From Gnetum montanum (taxonomy: Eukaryota; Streptophyta; Gnetopsida; Gnetales; Gnetaceae): a stretch of DNA of 64,000 nucleotides. The notes below the pieces were generated by a model. That model saw nothing but the letters and a program-made list of their open reading frames with translations. It searched no databases and was not told the origin of the DNA. Where the stretch lies: contig MNCI01030329.1 of assembly GCA_015680685.1 (NCBI GenBank), positions 25,929-89,928 of the forward strand, in the 5' to 3' direction. The position numbers and the translations under genes were made by a program. Shown here one piece after another: positions 35,617-46,693 of the stretch. The first letter of the stretch is position 1. Every line of letters begins with the position of its first letter.

Positions 35617-37099
35617 TAATGTCCAAAACTTAATAAAATAGGTTAGTAGATCCTAAAATCAATACAATACATACCTTATATGTCATTAAGACACTTGTGA
35701 GTTTTTGAATGAGGAAATTTATGACTAAGAATCTAGAAACATGAGCATTAGTACCATCATAAGGTTAGAAATTTTCAAATATATTCATCAAGTATGTTCA
35801 TAAGGTTATTATCATTTAATAGCAATATTTCTCATGATACTTGTTCAAATATATCCATTAGATCCTAATGTTGCTTAATTCATAAGATCATCATCATATT
35901 ACAAGTCATCACATAACACATAGATCATAATCACATATCCATAGTATATTATCATTAAATTCTTTCCCTTTTGACAATCATTAGAAAGAAAGTGGGACAT
36001 TTCAACTAGCAATAAGATAGATCAAAAGATAGTTAAAACAATCTCCATTTAAGTAAGAACTCATGAGAAATTTCTTAATACATCTTCATACATAGTACAT
36101 TCATATGAAGAAAAAAAAGTACATATATATCCAACTAATAAGATATAGATCAAATTTCAAATCTAAATCAAGAAATAGAATAGTCTCTAAGATATTCACT
36201 TTGATCACATGTATCTAAGGAAAGCTTAAGGTATATCATCCATTCATTTTCATAGCCTCCTAAGAAGCTTTCATAATTTTAGAATAGAAGTATGATTACT
36301 TCATATTTCTTTAGTAAGAGTATATATATTTAGGTGACTATTAATAAATATGGAACTTGAGTACTCAAGAGTATGTATATTCATTATATGTCAATAATGT
36401 AGTATAATCATAGATATATATTCAAATAAATTCTAGATAGTTGCACAATTGATTATTAGTATTAGGTAATAGAAATTTTGAAGATTTAATCAAAAACATT
36501 TTTCTCATTTACCTTCAATTTGTATCCAATGAATATACTTTTTGTTTCCTTCCTAAGAATTATGTCTTGGAGAAGATCTTCATAAACTTGCCAAGTATTG
36601 ATGCTTCATAGTAATTCATGACATCCAAGCTTCCCTTATATATGTGATTATCTTTTCTTTAACATTTTTAAAACCTAAAGCTAATTTTTCCAATTTTTCT
36701 TATTCAATAATATTAAGCAATCCAGCAACATTTATAGAAAAAAATTACTAGAAATTAAATCATAACAAATTTGTCTTTGCTTGATCATCCAACTATGCCT
36801 TTCTGTATAATTCTCTTACAAAACATAGTCCAAATCATTGAATGAATGGAATACCATTCTTGAAATCCAAATTTAAATACTCTCAAAAATAGCTTTTTAA
36901 GGACATGCAAGTAGCTAAATAGTTCAAGGGATAACATGAAAGATAGCCATACTACTTTTCTTCTCCATTATTCTAATGAATTAAGATATATGTTTCCTTT
37001 GATAAAAATAATTTATAGAATATTCAAAGACTAAACCAAATTTAAATAGTGAGTAAGGAAATAGAAAGTTATCATGAATTACCTTACTTATTTATTGAT
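35617..37099. other. Noncoding internal stretch of Copia-type element
   Basis: AT-rich, with many 'tatctaag' and 'atcatatg' words. No pol motif was found on either strand. Confidence 0.5.
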
Positions 37100-38862
37100 G
37101 TAGGAAGGACTAATGAAGTTTGAGATGAGGTCCTCTATCATGGAGTACCTCCTTATCCTCTAGTTTTCTTTCATTAGTTCTTTTATTGATGTCTTCAATC
37201 ATGTATGAAAATTCTTCTTGTTTAGGTTCTTCAAGATGTGAGAATCTATGATAATTTATTTTATCATCCATTCTTGTAGAGATTTTTCCAACTTTCACCC
37301 CATTCTCATTCCAAGTTATTTCATCCTATAAGATACACTTACTAGGCTCCTTTTGACAATACCAAGCATTAATAGTATTTTTTCCAATATGAGGATAATA
37401 GTCTTATTTATATGCATAATTTTTACAAATAAATAAAGTGTTTCCTTTATGAGTAGAGTCATCAAACCTAATTACACATGATCTAGTATGACTATCCTTT
37501 TGTGGGGATTTTTCCAAGCTTTCACTTCTAGGGTGATTTTTATTATTTTCGTTGACCCCTTATTCTTGAGTATCCTTGCATTTCTCTTCATCTAATGGGG
37601 TTAGTAGTTGTATTCTAGCCTTTATGTCTAAGAGTTTCCTTTTTAATCTAGAATATAAGGTATGAATTTTAGAAAATTTTCTATTCATATTTTGTTTTAC
37701 CTTTTTGAGTCAATAATGTAGGATAAGAATTTCTTCACATAATTCACTATACGTTTCATCATATTTACCTCTTGGTTCATTAGAAATTTGTAATGAATTT
37801 TCATTTTTAAGGACCATACATATAAGCTAAGAATTTTTTGTGGTGTCATCAACCTCTTCTTCACCTTGCTCTCCATCATCCTAGCTTGAGTAGAAATTGG
37901 TCTTCTTCATGTCCATCTTAGTCTTATTCTTTTGTGGTAACATATCATTGCTAGGATATTTGGAGGATGCATGGCATCTTCCACCACATATCCAAAATTT
38001 TATTGAAAGAAAAAGAATCAAAATTAGAATTTGAAACATTTTTACCTCTATCCTTATCTTTGAAGTTTAATTGGTTGGGTCCTAATTGATTGAGGCTTCT
38101 TCCATTTCTTACTAGAAGCCTTTGAACTCTTCTTGATAGAAGAGCTATTTTCTCATCATTGTTCACATATTGTTTAGCTAGTTCCTTTTCTTTGGATGCT
38201 AATTTTAAGGGAATGGACTTTTCTTTTATTTCTCCTTAACTTATGAGATTCATTTCATAGGTAATGAGAGCACTTTGGAGTTCTTTAAATTTTAAGATTG
38301 AAAAATCTCTAATTTCTTCCATAGTTGTAACCTTAGGTCTAAACTTAGGTTGTAGTGTTCTAATCATCTAAATGATTAAATTACATTTAGGTAAGTCCTT
38401 GCTTATATTCCTCATTACTACAACTAGATCATTTATCCTAGAAAATTAATCTTTTATATTTTCTCCTTTCATCATTTTGAGTTTGTTGTATTCACTTTGC
38501 AAAACCAAGAGTTTTGATTATTTGACAATGGATGTACCCTCATAAGTAGCTTCTAAGGTTTCCAAAATTTCTTTGGTAGTTCTACATCCACCTACTCTAT
38601 TAAATTAAGATATATTTAATGAACAATATAAATAATTTTTAACTTTAGAATTGTACATGAACTTATCTCTTTCTTCTTATGTCCACTTACTTTGCAGCTT
38701 GATGACCTTTGTTGTATTATCGATAGGCAATGTGTAACCTTCAATGATGGACTCTGGTACCTCAAACTTCATTGACATAAAGAAGCCTTGCATTCTTTCC
38801 TTTCAATAAGACAAATTGAATCCATCAAACATTGGTGGCTTTGTGTAGGATGTCCCCTTCAT
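37100..38862 (-). pseudogene. gag: Copia-type gag relic
   Basis: Gag of a Ty1/copia element (UBN2 / Retrotran_gag type). The start is ATG at 38862: MKGTSYTKPPMFDG, the usual Copia gag opening. Later come EILETLEATYEGTS, KLLVLQSEYNKLKMMKGENI and INDLVVVMRNISKDLPKC, which form the capsid core, and a basic region (37951-38166). Beyond this a long charged stretch to 37110 (for example KISTRMDDKINYHRFSHLEE) may be a coiled-coil extension. A zinc knuckle is not clear; the expected area (near 38000) reads MWWKMPC. Stops at several places make it inactive. Confidence 0.8.
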
Positions 38863-38902
38863 AATTTACTCTTGAATGTTGAAGCTAAATGTAAGAGTAC
38901 TA

Positions 38903-38915
38903 GGCTTTGATACCA
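38903..38915 (-). promoter_or_regulatory. Primer binding site (initiator tRNA-Met type)
   Basis: TGGTATCAAAGCC on the minus strand, one base away from the common plant Copia primer site TGGTATCAGAGCC, located between the 5' LTR end and gag. Confidence 0.8.
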
Positions 38916-38924
38916 CTTAAGGAT

Positions 38925-39930
38925 TGAGAGCTTAGGAGGTTTGAATACCACAAAAAAAACACCAAATTTTATGTGCTTTCCTAACTTTGGTACTTCCACA
39001 CTTGGAGGGTAGAATCCATGGACATGTCTAGACTTTGTTTCTCAAAAAAATGTGGTTTGAAGGGTACCATACCTTGTACAAGCTTTGAGTTCAACACTTG
39101 AGTGTTTCGCCAAAAATATTAGAATGTGATTTCAAGGATCCCACAAGCATTACAAAATTGAGCTCCACTTTGGAGTCTTTTGATGCTACAAAACCACTCA
39201 ACTTTTCAAGGTCCTAACAAACCCAATGTGGATGCCTTCTTGTAAGAAGCACATCAACCTTGCATGGCAATAGGAAAAAGAAAAAGACACAAGGAAAGGA
39301 TGTAAGTAATATTAGAAGTTCTTGTTGTTGAAGTTCAATACAACATACAACAAAGAAAATGATATTATAATGAAGAACAAGAATATAATAATATAGATAA
39401 GAAAATGATTGATTTGATGTGATCAATGCTTGCACAATTCTCAAGATTTTGGTATCTTCTTATAGTGCTGGAGTTTCTAAAAAATCCTTTGAATTTATGC
39501 AATGACTTCTAAAAAACTAGCATAGATGTCTCATTTGTAGTTAGGATGTCTACTTAAGATTGGCCTCAATTCAAGATAGATGTCTCACTAAAAAATGGGA
39601 CATCTTCTTTGGGACATCTCTAGGGAGACATCTTCTAAAGGATAGAGATGTCTACTATTTTTGGGAGAAGTCTCCTCAACTTTTTGGTTTTATCTTATGA
39701 GATTTTCTTCCATCAATTTGTCTTCTTTCTAGTTCTTGGAGTATCCTCATTTGTTTTGTAGCCTTCATTTTCAGTCCATGCTCATTCATGCTCTCATCTT
39801 GGTCCATGTAGTCTTCACTTTGCATCTTGTTGTAGATCTCTTATCCTGGAGTTTTTGTATCTCTTTGTGGAGTTCTTGTTCATGTCTTGCAAACACATTA
39901 TTCACAACAAGCATCCTATGTTCTTTATTT
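38925..39930 (-). repeat. 5' LTR of Copia-type element, outer end uncertain
   Basis: It aligns with 34506-35600 from its inner end (plus-strand TGAGAG) to about 39930. The expected start sequence TGTTGACC is missing, so the outer end is lost or rearranged. Confidence 0.65.
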
Positions 39931-40587
39931 TTTAGTTTTTAATTTAGTTTAGACATGGCTGTGTGAATGAGTAGAATTAGAAATAAATATTAGGCTCTAA
40001 TACTAATTTTGATTCTACAAAATCTAGCCTTACATAGTTTTCCCCATCAGCAACTAAAATCAAGCTTTAGAACTATATTGTTTGACTATACAAGATTTAC
40101 GCCAAAGGGAGAGGCCTAGATCTATGTGTGACAAAGCTTTTCATATACAAACATAGCTAGTATATGAGAAAGCTTAACATGGAAGAACTTTACTATACCA
40201 TATCAACATAAGAAGTGGAGCTGCTTTAGAACAAAATAGTGACTCTACAAGGACTACATATCATTTAGAATCAAAGATCTCTTTGAAAGGTCTTGGCCAC
40301 ATAAGGCATACATTATTTAGAGCCAGAATTAGTTCTACTTAGGAATTCAAGGCCTAAGAGTCAAAGCTGATTAGCCACAAGAGTGAAGTCCATTTTAGAA
40401 CTAAGAAATGATTTTACTTAGCCTAGTCACTTCTCATTAAACTATGAGAAAAAAAGTAGCTAGCATAAAATAAAAAGCTCTATGTACTAAAATGGATTTT
40501 AATCCAACTTAGTATCTTCATGGCCCTTTATTTTTTCTTTTATAGCTACTCTTATTTCTAGGTTAAGTTTTCAATTCCAAGCTTTTC
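39931..40587. other. Unassigned sequence, possible remnant of another LTR element
   Basis: At 39992-40006 the plus strand reads AGGCTCTAATACTAA, which resembles a decayed tRNA-Met primer site on the minus strand, followed at 40010 by a TG. At about 40490 'aaatggattttaatcca' repeats a word near the start of the LTR at 34434. Too little remains to define an element. Confidence 0.3.
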
Positions 40588-40599
40588 ACTAGTGATGAG

Positions 40600-40706
40600 A
40601 CGTGATATGCACAAGCCGCGATATCGTGTACGCGATATCACGACCGCCACGATATCGCATCCCTTGCGATATCATGTATACGATATCGCGTACGCGATAT
40701 CACGGT
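40600..40706 (+). repeat. U3 cluster of six GATATC palindromes (element 1, 5' LTR)
   Basis: Six GATATC cores, mostly within GCGATATCGC or ACGATATCGT contexts, spaced 13-19 bp apart and ending 14 bp before the TATA box. The 3' LTR keeps four sites (46700-46785), one intact and three changed to GATATT. Confidence 0.9.
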
Positions 40707-40719
40707 CCATCACCAAATC

Positions 40720-40727
40720 TATAAATA
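40720..40727 (+). promoter_or_regulatory. TATA box, element 1 5' LTR
   Basis: TATAAATA in the context AAATC-TATAAATA-AGAGGC, identical to element 2 at 50534. In the 3' LTR it is TATAGATA (46796-46803). Confidence 0.75.
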
Positions 40728-41565
40728 AGAGGCATCACTCCCTTCATTTCCAATCATAGGCTAGAAGTAGCGAAGCTCTAGCGGATTGATCACCTTAGAG
40801 ATAGAATATTTTCCATGTGCCCACAGTAGGAGTCCCCCAAGTGAATGGTTCTTTATTCGAGCAGCTTTGTACCTGAACACAAGTTGTGTACGGTAATAAA
40901 GATGAGCTTTGTGGATAAAACTTGTAGTACATGGGTAGGTTTATTTAATATTATTTATTGCTTTCCTAGTAACGCAGCATGAATACGACTTGGTTACGAG
41001 CATTGATGAACGTGTACGGCTAGCCAAGGAATCAGCTACTCATCGCGATTAGATTCTCTCACCCTTATCTCCTAGAACGTGGGATAAGTATGACTTGATT
41101 ACAAGCATCTATGGATTTGTACGGCTAGTCAAGGAATCGGCTGCTTGTCACACTTAGGCTAGTTAGGTGCCTCAGTATGACCGCTTCGAGCACGTGCGTT
41201 ATGTGTGGTAATCCCAGTAACGATTAGCATTTGGTAGCCACAGTTGCACAGTTCAGGGTGTGTACGACAAGTGGGAACAGATGCTGATTCTAGGACTTAG
41301 CACTGTAGTTAGAGTTAGTTTTAGTCTCTCAACCCTTCACCCCTTAGCATAGGAGATAAACCAGAAAAGATCAAAAAAATCATATACCTCAAACTTACTT
41401 AACCATACACCGTGACAACAACAAGTAAGTCTGGGAAGACAATGATTAATTAACCCCAAGTGTTCCTTGTGGCATTTAGGCATTTAGTCTCCGAAGTTTG
41501 ACCGAATCGTGCATGCTATGCTTGTTTCGTATGGTTGAGTGTAGGGGTACCTCGCCACTCATCAT

Positions 41566-41583
41566 TGGTGCCGTTGCCAGAGA
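41566..41583 (+). promoter_or_regulatory. Primer binding site, tRNA-Asp type
   Basis: TGGTGCCGTTGCCAGAGA, two bases after the LTR end. It is close to the TGGCGCCGTTGCCGGGGA site known in Athila elements. Element 2 has TGGTGCCGTTGTCGAGGA at 51245-51262. Confidence 0.8.
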
Positions 41584-41801
41584 CTAAGTGTTTGTACGCT
41601 AATTAGAACATTAGGAATTCTTTCACATCGTTGTGAGCCTTAACAAACCTTTGGGTTAATTAGTTAAATAAGAACATATATAACGGTGAATAGCACAACA
41701 ATAAAATGACTTCTTCTCATAAGGTTAACTCACCTAGGGATAACACGGAAGACAGTTAGCGACATACACATAACCTAGACCAACCAAGTCCTAAACAGTA
41801 T

Positions 41802-43673
41802 ATGATAGTTTATACTCATCCCGATGAGTATATTCTTGATTACACTTTTACCCTCCATCAAGATGAACAGTTGCACTGGAGAGATTTGTTTGGTAATATA
41901 GTTTTACCACCAGATCGATCTGTTCTGAACATGTTCTTCTGTGCCTTAGCACAGATTGGCATGCAAGACTTATTCGCTGAATACGTTGCTGGAAGATATC
42001 ATGTAAGGGATTATCATCCCACAGATGCCCAACTTATGAGAGATTTAATGTAGGAGAGCCAACACTCATTATTGAAGGGCAAGGTTCTCCATGTCCTTAG
42101 TGAAATAGGAGATGAGGAACCCCTCACAATGGATTTCTTAGGAAATGATGTTCCTCCTCCTCACAATGGTGAAGAGGGTAGGTATCAGAGACTTCGATCA
42201 ACTGTACATGCTACAGGCTCTGATCCCCGTGAGCACCAACTGTTCATGGTAAGAAAAACCACTCACACTAAGGACAGACACTTAGATCGTCACAACGATC
42301 GGGGCCGAAGTAGCCGAAGAGAAGGTAAGAAACATCGCCATGGTGATGGATCCCCTTCCTCTTCTCCTTCATCTCACCATTCACACTCTCCTTCCAAATA
42401 TGGGTGCAACCATCGTGAGCACAATGGAGAGGGTAAAAGTAAGGAAGATGAAAGACCTCGATAGGAAGGTTGGGAGTTAGGACAATAGCAAGGACGTAGG
42501 AAGAGTAGGGAACCACCACGAAGACATCATAGACATCATGACAAGGATGATCATGATGAACTCCTACTCGCAACCTGAAGTATGCTTGACATCACAGAGG
42601 CAGTTAGGATCCTCACAAGGCACTTAAAAGATAGCAGGATCAAGCGTCTGGACATAAATAATATCCCACATTTTGAAGGGGGATACAACGCTAATCCTCA
42701 ACATCATTTACAGGCATTCCATGATGCCTATGCCTTGAAAAATATAGATAATGAGTGGCAGAAGCTTAAGTTGTTCCCAAGGACCCTCACCAAAGAAGCA
42801 GAGAGCTGGTACCGGTCCTTAGAACCAGAAACCATCAAGAGGTGGAGTACGATGCTCGAATTGTTGAATAACAAATATCAGACATACTCCAGAGTGTCCA
42901 ATTTGCGTAAGCAGATCCAAGGCTAGAAACAAGGTGCTTATGAACCCTTGGATGCTGCCATGGCATATTACTATACATTGCTACATCGTTGCCCAGGCCA
43001 TGGGTACGCTAAGCAGGATCAACTTCGCCACATCGTGGATGGGTTAAGAAATGAAATGAGAAGAACTCTTGGGACTTACACCCAAGGGAGGCTTTCCCAA
43101 CTAAGAGCCCATGAAGTTGAAAGTTTGTTGGAATAAGTAGCGCAAGAAGAGAGTGAGCTATGTAAGAGGGAAAGTGTGGAAGAATACAACTGCGATCACT
43201 CCCTTCGTAAGAAGGGAGTGAAATTCTATGATGAGGAGGATGAGTCACCACTCGAAGAGTTGGTGAATCGGAAAACCTTACCAATCCAAAAGTTAACAAC
43301 CGAGGTATTGGCTAAGGTAGACCAAATGTGGGATTCCTTAGACTCAAGAATAGAAACAGTCTTAAAAATCATAGAAGAGTCTAAGGTAGAACAAATTAGT
43401 GACAAAGGAAAAACCAAGCAGAGAAACTTAAGCCCTGCACATAACAAGGGTAAGGGAAAAATTCCTATCTCCGATGAGGCTATGAATTCTGATTCAGACA
43501 ATGATGGTGGATGTGAGGTCTGCTACTATGACCATCCTAAGGGATGTTGCCCAATTATCTCACATCTGCAGGAGTCTGGGGTGTATGCGTTAAATCCAAG
43601 ACTTAATCAACGGCAAACACCCCGAAGGTTACCTTATCCACAAGGTAACCCAAGGCAGTTCCACCAACCCTAA
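41802..43673 (+). pseudogene. gag: gag of element 1 (Athila-like), with few stops
   Basis: Gag forms the capsid. Order of parts: a 110-residue N-terminal domain (41802-42053 and on; LHQDEQLHWRDLFGNIVLPP, YHPTDAQLMRDLM), an Arg/Ser/His-rich linker (42280-42460), the capsid domain (42582-42926; IPHFEGGYNANPQHHLQAF, AESWYRSLEPETIKRWSTML), its continuation (42948-43136; CPGHGYAKQDQLRHIVDGLR), a charged segment, and a zinc knuckle CEVCYYDHPKGCC (43514-43552) with spacing C-X2-C-X3-H-X4-C, the Athila type. Stops at 42051, 42462, near 42570, 42924 and 43134 are single changes, so decay is mild. A Pro/Gln/Tyr-rich region with stops follows to 43980. Confidence 0.82.
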
Positions 43674-43986
43674 ACATATTACCCAAGTGGAACACCTCCA
43701 TAGCCTATTGGATAACATCAGCAGTGACAATATCCATAGTCATGGGGGATGCCACCACCAACACATCAATACCCTTACCGGCAGCCCGATCCTTACGATT
43801 ATTATGTGCAGCAGCCAGTTTCTCCAGGTGACTCTATGGGTCACACTACCCCCTGATGTTACTACCAAGTTTAGGAGTACTTCAGGAGGACTCCTTCTCC
43901 TCCGGGAGATATCTCACATTCAGTCCATCCTCTAACTCCACCCGCAGCCCTTCCTCCTGTAGTTCCCATACAACCTGTTCGAAACA

Positions 43987-44346
43987 ATGCAGGGGGAATT
44001 ACCTACCCAACCGCAGCAACGTAACGCCGTGAGAGCTGTAAATATCCAACCGGGTGCTAGTTCTGACAACTATACAAAGAAGAGATCCCTTTTTAGAACT
44101 AGGAGCCCAGACAAACTCTCGCAACAACAAGCGGATGGGTACATGTATAGGCCTCTAACCACTAACGCTTCAGAGAACCCTTCAGTCCAACAGAGCGTAA
44201 CGCATACTGTTATGTTAACACATACCGTAACTGACTGGATCAAGGTAGGCCACCTTCCCAAGAAACTAACTGACCCTGGGAGTCCCTTTATTTATTTGCA
44301 GATTGTTGGAAATACACCACATCGGGCTCTTCTTGACTCAGGTTCC
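43987..44346 (+). pseudogene. Protease start of element 1, cut by the assembly gap
   Basis: After a linker (MQGELPTQPQQRNAVRAVN…) comes the retropepsin: FIYLQIVGNTPHRALLDSGS, with active-site D-S-G in the last codons before the Ns. In element 2 the domain runs on to an IIMGRPWLSTVD segment, which is hidden here by the gap. The active-site triad is intact in this copy. Confidence 0.8.
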
Positions 44347-44882
44347 NNNNNNNNNNNNNNNNNNNNNNNNNNNNNNNNNNNNNNNNNNNNNNNNNNNNNN
44401 NNNNNNNNNNNNNNNNNNNNNNNNNNNNNNNNNNNNNNNNNNNNNNNNNNNNNNNNNNNNNNNNNNNNNNNNNNNNNNNNNNNNNNNNNNNNNNNNNNNN
44501 NNNNNNNNNNNNNNNNNNNNNNNNNNNNNNNNNNNNNNNNNNNNNNNNNNNNNNNNNNNNNNNNNNNNNNNNNNNNNNNNNNNNNNNNNNNNNNNNNNNN
44601 NNNNNNNNNNNNNNNNNNNNNNNNNNNNNNNNNNNNNNNNNNNNNNNNNNNNNNNNNNNNNNNNNNNNNNNNNNNNNNNNNNNNNNNNNNNNNNNNNNNN
44701 NNNNNNNNNNNNNNNNNNNNNNNNNNNNNNNNNNNNNNNNNNNNNNNNNNNNNNNNNNNNNNNNNNNNNNNNNNNNNNNNNNNNNNNNNNNNNNNNNNNN
44801 NNNNNNNNNNNNNNNNNNNNNNNNNNNNNNNNNNNNNNNNNNNNNNNNNNNNNNNNNNNNNNNNNNNNNNNNNNNNNNNNNN
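44347..44882. other. Assembly gap (536 N)
   Basis: The gap starts inside protease and ends just after the place where element 2 has a T-rich minisatellite (54688-54823). The matching stretch in element 2 is about 870 bp, so the true gap is probably longer than the N run. Confidence 0.95.
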
Positions 44883-46310
44883 CATCGTTGTAATTTTCTA
44901 TTTCTTGTGTGTGTGTGTCATCCACCATGTAAGTTCGTCACCCAATAAGTGTTCAGGCCAATGGGATGAACTATTTTTATATTAATTGTTAATGTTTGGT
45001 TTTTACCTTTAAGTTACAATGTTGATACTAAGGTATGTTTCTTTTGATATGGTAGGCAATGAGATCACTTCATCCATCCATCCACCAATTTCTATAGTTT
45101 CTCTTGGCTTGGAAATGTACAGTTCCCTTCTAATAAGAACTTTAACAAATTGGTGACTGGGTACTTCTCAAACTATGGAAGGACTCAAGGATTGCAAAGG
45201 GTGTGACTTAAAGGGAACTTGGTGCTTTTGTGTTGGTCATTTACTTGGGTGCTTGGATGTTCCTTCTTGAGTTTTCTTACCATTCCGATGTTACCCATTC
45301 TTTGGAAGCTGAGACAATAAAAATAAGAAGTCTTTGCATGGTGTGGTTCTCACGCATAAAAACACAAAACACAACAAAAAAAAAACCAAAGTGAGGATTC
45401 AAAGCACACCCCTTATATGGAATAACTTTGGGCTGCAAGCACTGGTTATGGAACCAAAGTGTTCCCTCTAACTAAGGTCCTTCTCGCTTCCCGTTCTCTT
45501 CTTTGTTTCGTAGGAATGGTGGTGGCTCTTTGAAGATGCATCCTCGTTATCCAAGTGGATGGTCTAACCAAATGCATTGATGTGAAGTCATTGGAAGTGG
45601 TTGGTTTGAGCCCGGAGTTGGAATGAGATTTGCCAAGTCATATTAACCATGAAACACACAAGGGGCTATGCGCCATCTTGTCCTTGGGATTCCATTCCAT
45701 CCTCTTCTTTCCATCCTTCTCTCCATTGTTCACCTCATTACCAGTGTATCATTAGTATCTATATTTTGGTTGATGCATTGTTTTATTTTTGGTAAATTCT
45801 TACCGTTAAGGCTTTAACTCTTGTTCCAAAAGACATTCCCAGAGCCTACGAACTCTTTGAATGTGGGTTTGTCAGAGCATTAATGGCATGAGCCTGCTTT
45901 GGGGAGGACCCACTAACATTCCTATTTGGAACATTAGTTAACTTCTTTTCCTTAATGTTTTACAATTGATTTTATTTTGTTCATTTCCATCTTGACATCT
46001 CTTTTATTGATGTCCTAGTTATCCCTTTTTACCTATCTACCTTACTCCTTTTCTTTCTCCATTCTTTCGCTACCGGAGGTTCACAATTAGTCATGGGGGT
46101 ACGGGGCTGATTTTTCAATTTTCTCCTAAGCCTCGAATTTTTTCGTTTCTCTTCCTAACCCCTACACCTTCAGTAGTCATCATTACTACATCTTCCTAGG
46201 TCCATATCAGCCATACCACAACCAAGCCAATAGACTTACACCGAAGCAAGGTATTATTTACTTAATGATTCAATTACTCTTGCTAATATATGTTTGTGTT
46301 GTGTGTAAAG
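44883..46310 (+). other. Conserved noncoding 3' region of element 1
   Basis: No domain found. It matches 54860-56262 of element 2 almost throughout (for example 'ataagaagtctttgcatggt' and 'gagcctgctttgggaggacccac'). Such long 3' regions occur in Athila elements, where an env-like ORF may lie; here I see none except the small ORF that follows. Confidence 0.7.
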
Positions 46311-46397
46311 ATGGCAATCATACAACAACGGAATGGATCTAGAGCAAACACTTGGAATGGAGTAGCGTTGAAGCAGCTATGCAAGGAGCAAGATTGA
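46311..46397 (+). pseudogene. Small conserved 3' ORF, frameshifted copy
   Basis: It starts MAIIQQRNGSRANTWNGVAL and stops after 28 codons. The counterpart in element 2 (56263-56457) is 64 codons; here one extra base near 46380 (AGCTATGC against AGCTTGC) shifts the frame. ATG is directly preceded by AAAG, a weaker acceptor-like word than the GCAG in element 2. Confidence 0.5.
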
Positions 46398-46683
46398 TGA
46401 TGTGCTTATGGATGGACAACGGAAGGCGCAATCTAGGCGTTGGCAGCAGCAAGACTCTTCTCTCTTCTTCTCTTCTCTTCTCTCTCCTCTTTTCTCTCAG
46501 CTGTCAAATGTGGCCTGATGTCATTGTAATAAGGTGTTCACCCTTGTTGTCACGAACACCAGTTTTGTCAAGTCTTGTAATAATGATCCGTTCACATGTC
46601 ATTCCATTAGTTCCATTCCCCTCAATAATCCCATACCTACCCGATATCATTGTAAGGAACTCGAGGATGAGTTTTCATTTAGT

Positions 46684-46693
46684 CATGGGGGTA
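46684..46693 (+). promoter_or_regulatory. Polypurine tract, element 1
   Basis: CATGGGGGTA directly before the 3' LTR; the same word lies at 56622-56631 in element 2. Confidence 0.75.

Larger units (their letters stand above)
34506..39930 (-). mobile_element. Copia-type element, minus strand, only gag recognisable
   Basis: Two direct repeats (34506-35600 and about 38925-39930) share the long phrase 'acaccaaattttatgtg…ttccacac', the 'gtacaagctttgagttc' block and the 'agatgtctc' region, and flank a minus-strand Copia gag. Between gag and the 3' LTR (35617-37100) I found no protease, integrase, RT or RNase H motif, so the element seems to be a gag-only, non-autonomous form or a large deletion product. 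Primer site and polypurine tract are in the proper places. The outer end of the 5' LTR (near 39930) is uncertain because it no longer matches the 3' LTR there. Confidence 0.75.
40593..41564 (+). repeat. 5' LTR of element 1
   Basis: 972 bp, ending CACTCATCA before the primer site. U3 is short: the GATATC cluster (40600-40706) is followed at once by TATAAATA (40720-40727). In a 60-bp sample after the TATA box I count four differences from the 3' LTR, so the copy is of moderate age. Confidence 0.93.

Noticed and set aside
39992-40587. Second Copia LTR with minus-strand primer site
   Set aside because: Primer-like word has two or three changes, and no partner LTR was found; kept only as a remark.
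42268-42573. Minus-strand frame opposite the Arg/Ser linker of gag
   Set aside because: Mirror of a biased coding stretch; the same shadow appears at 51925-52251.
44292-44985. Long reading frames across the N run
   Set aside because: Unknown bases contain no stops by default; only the protease residues before 44347 are real.
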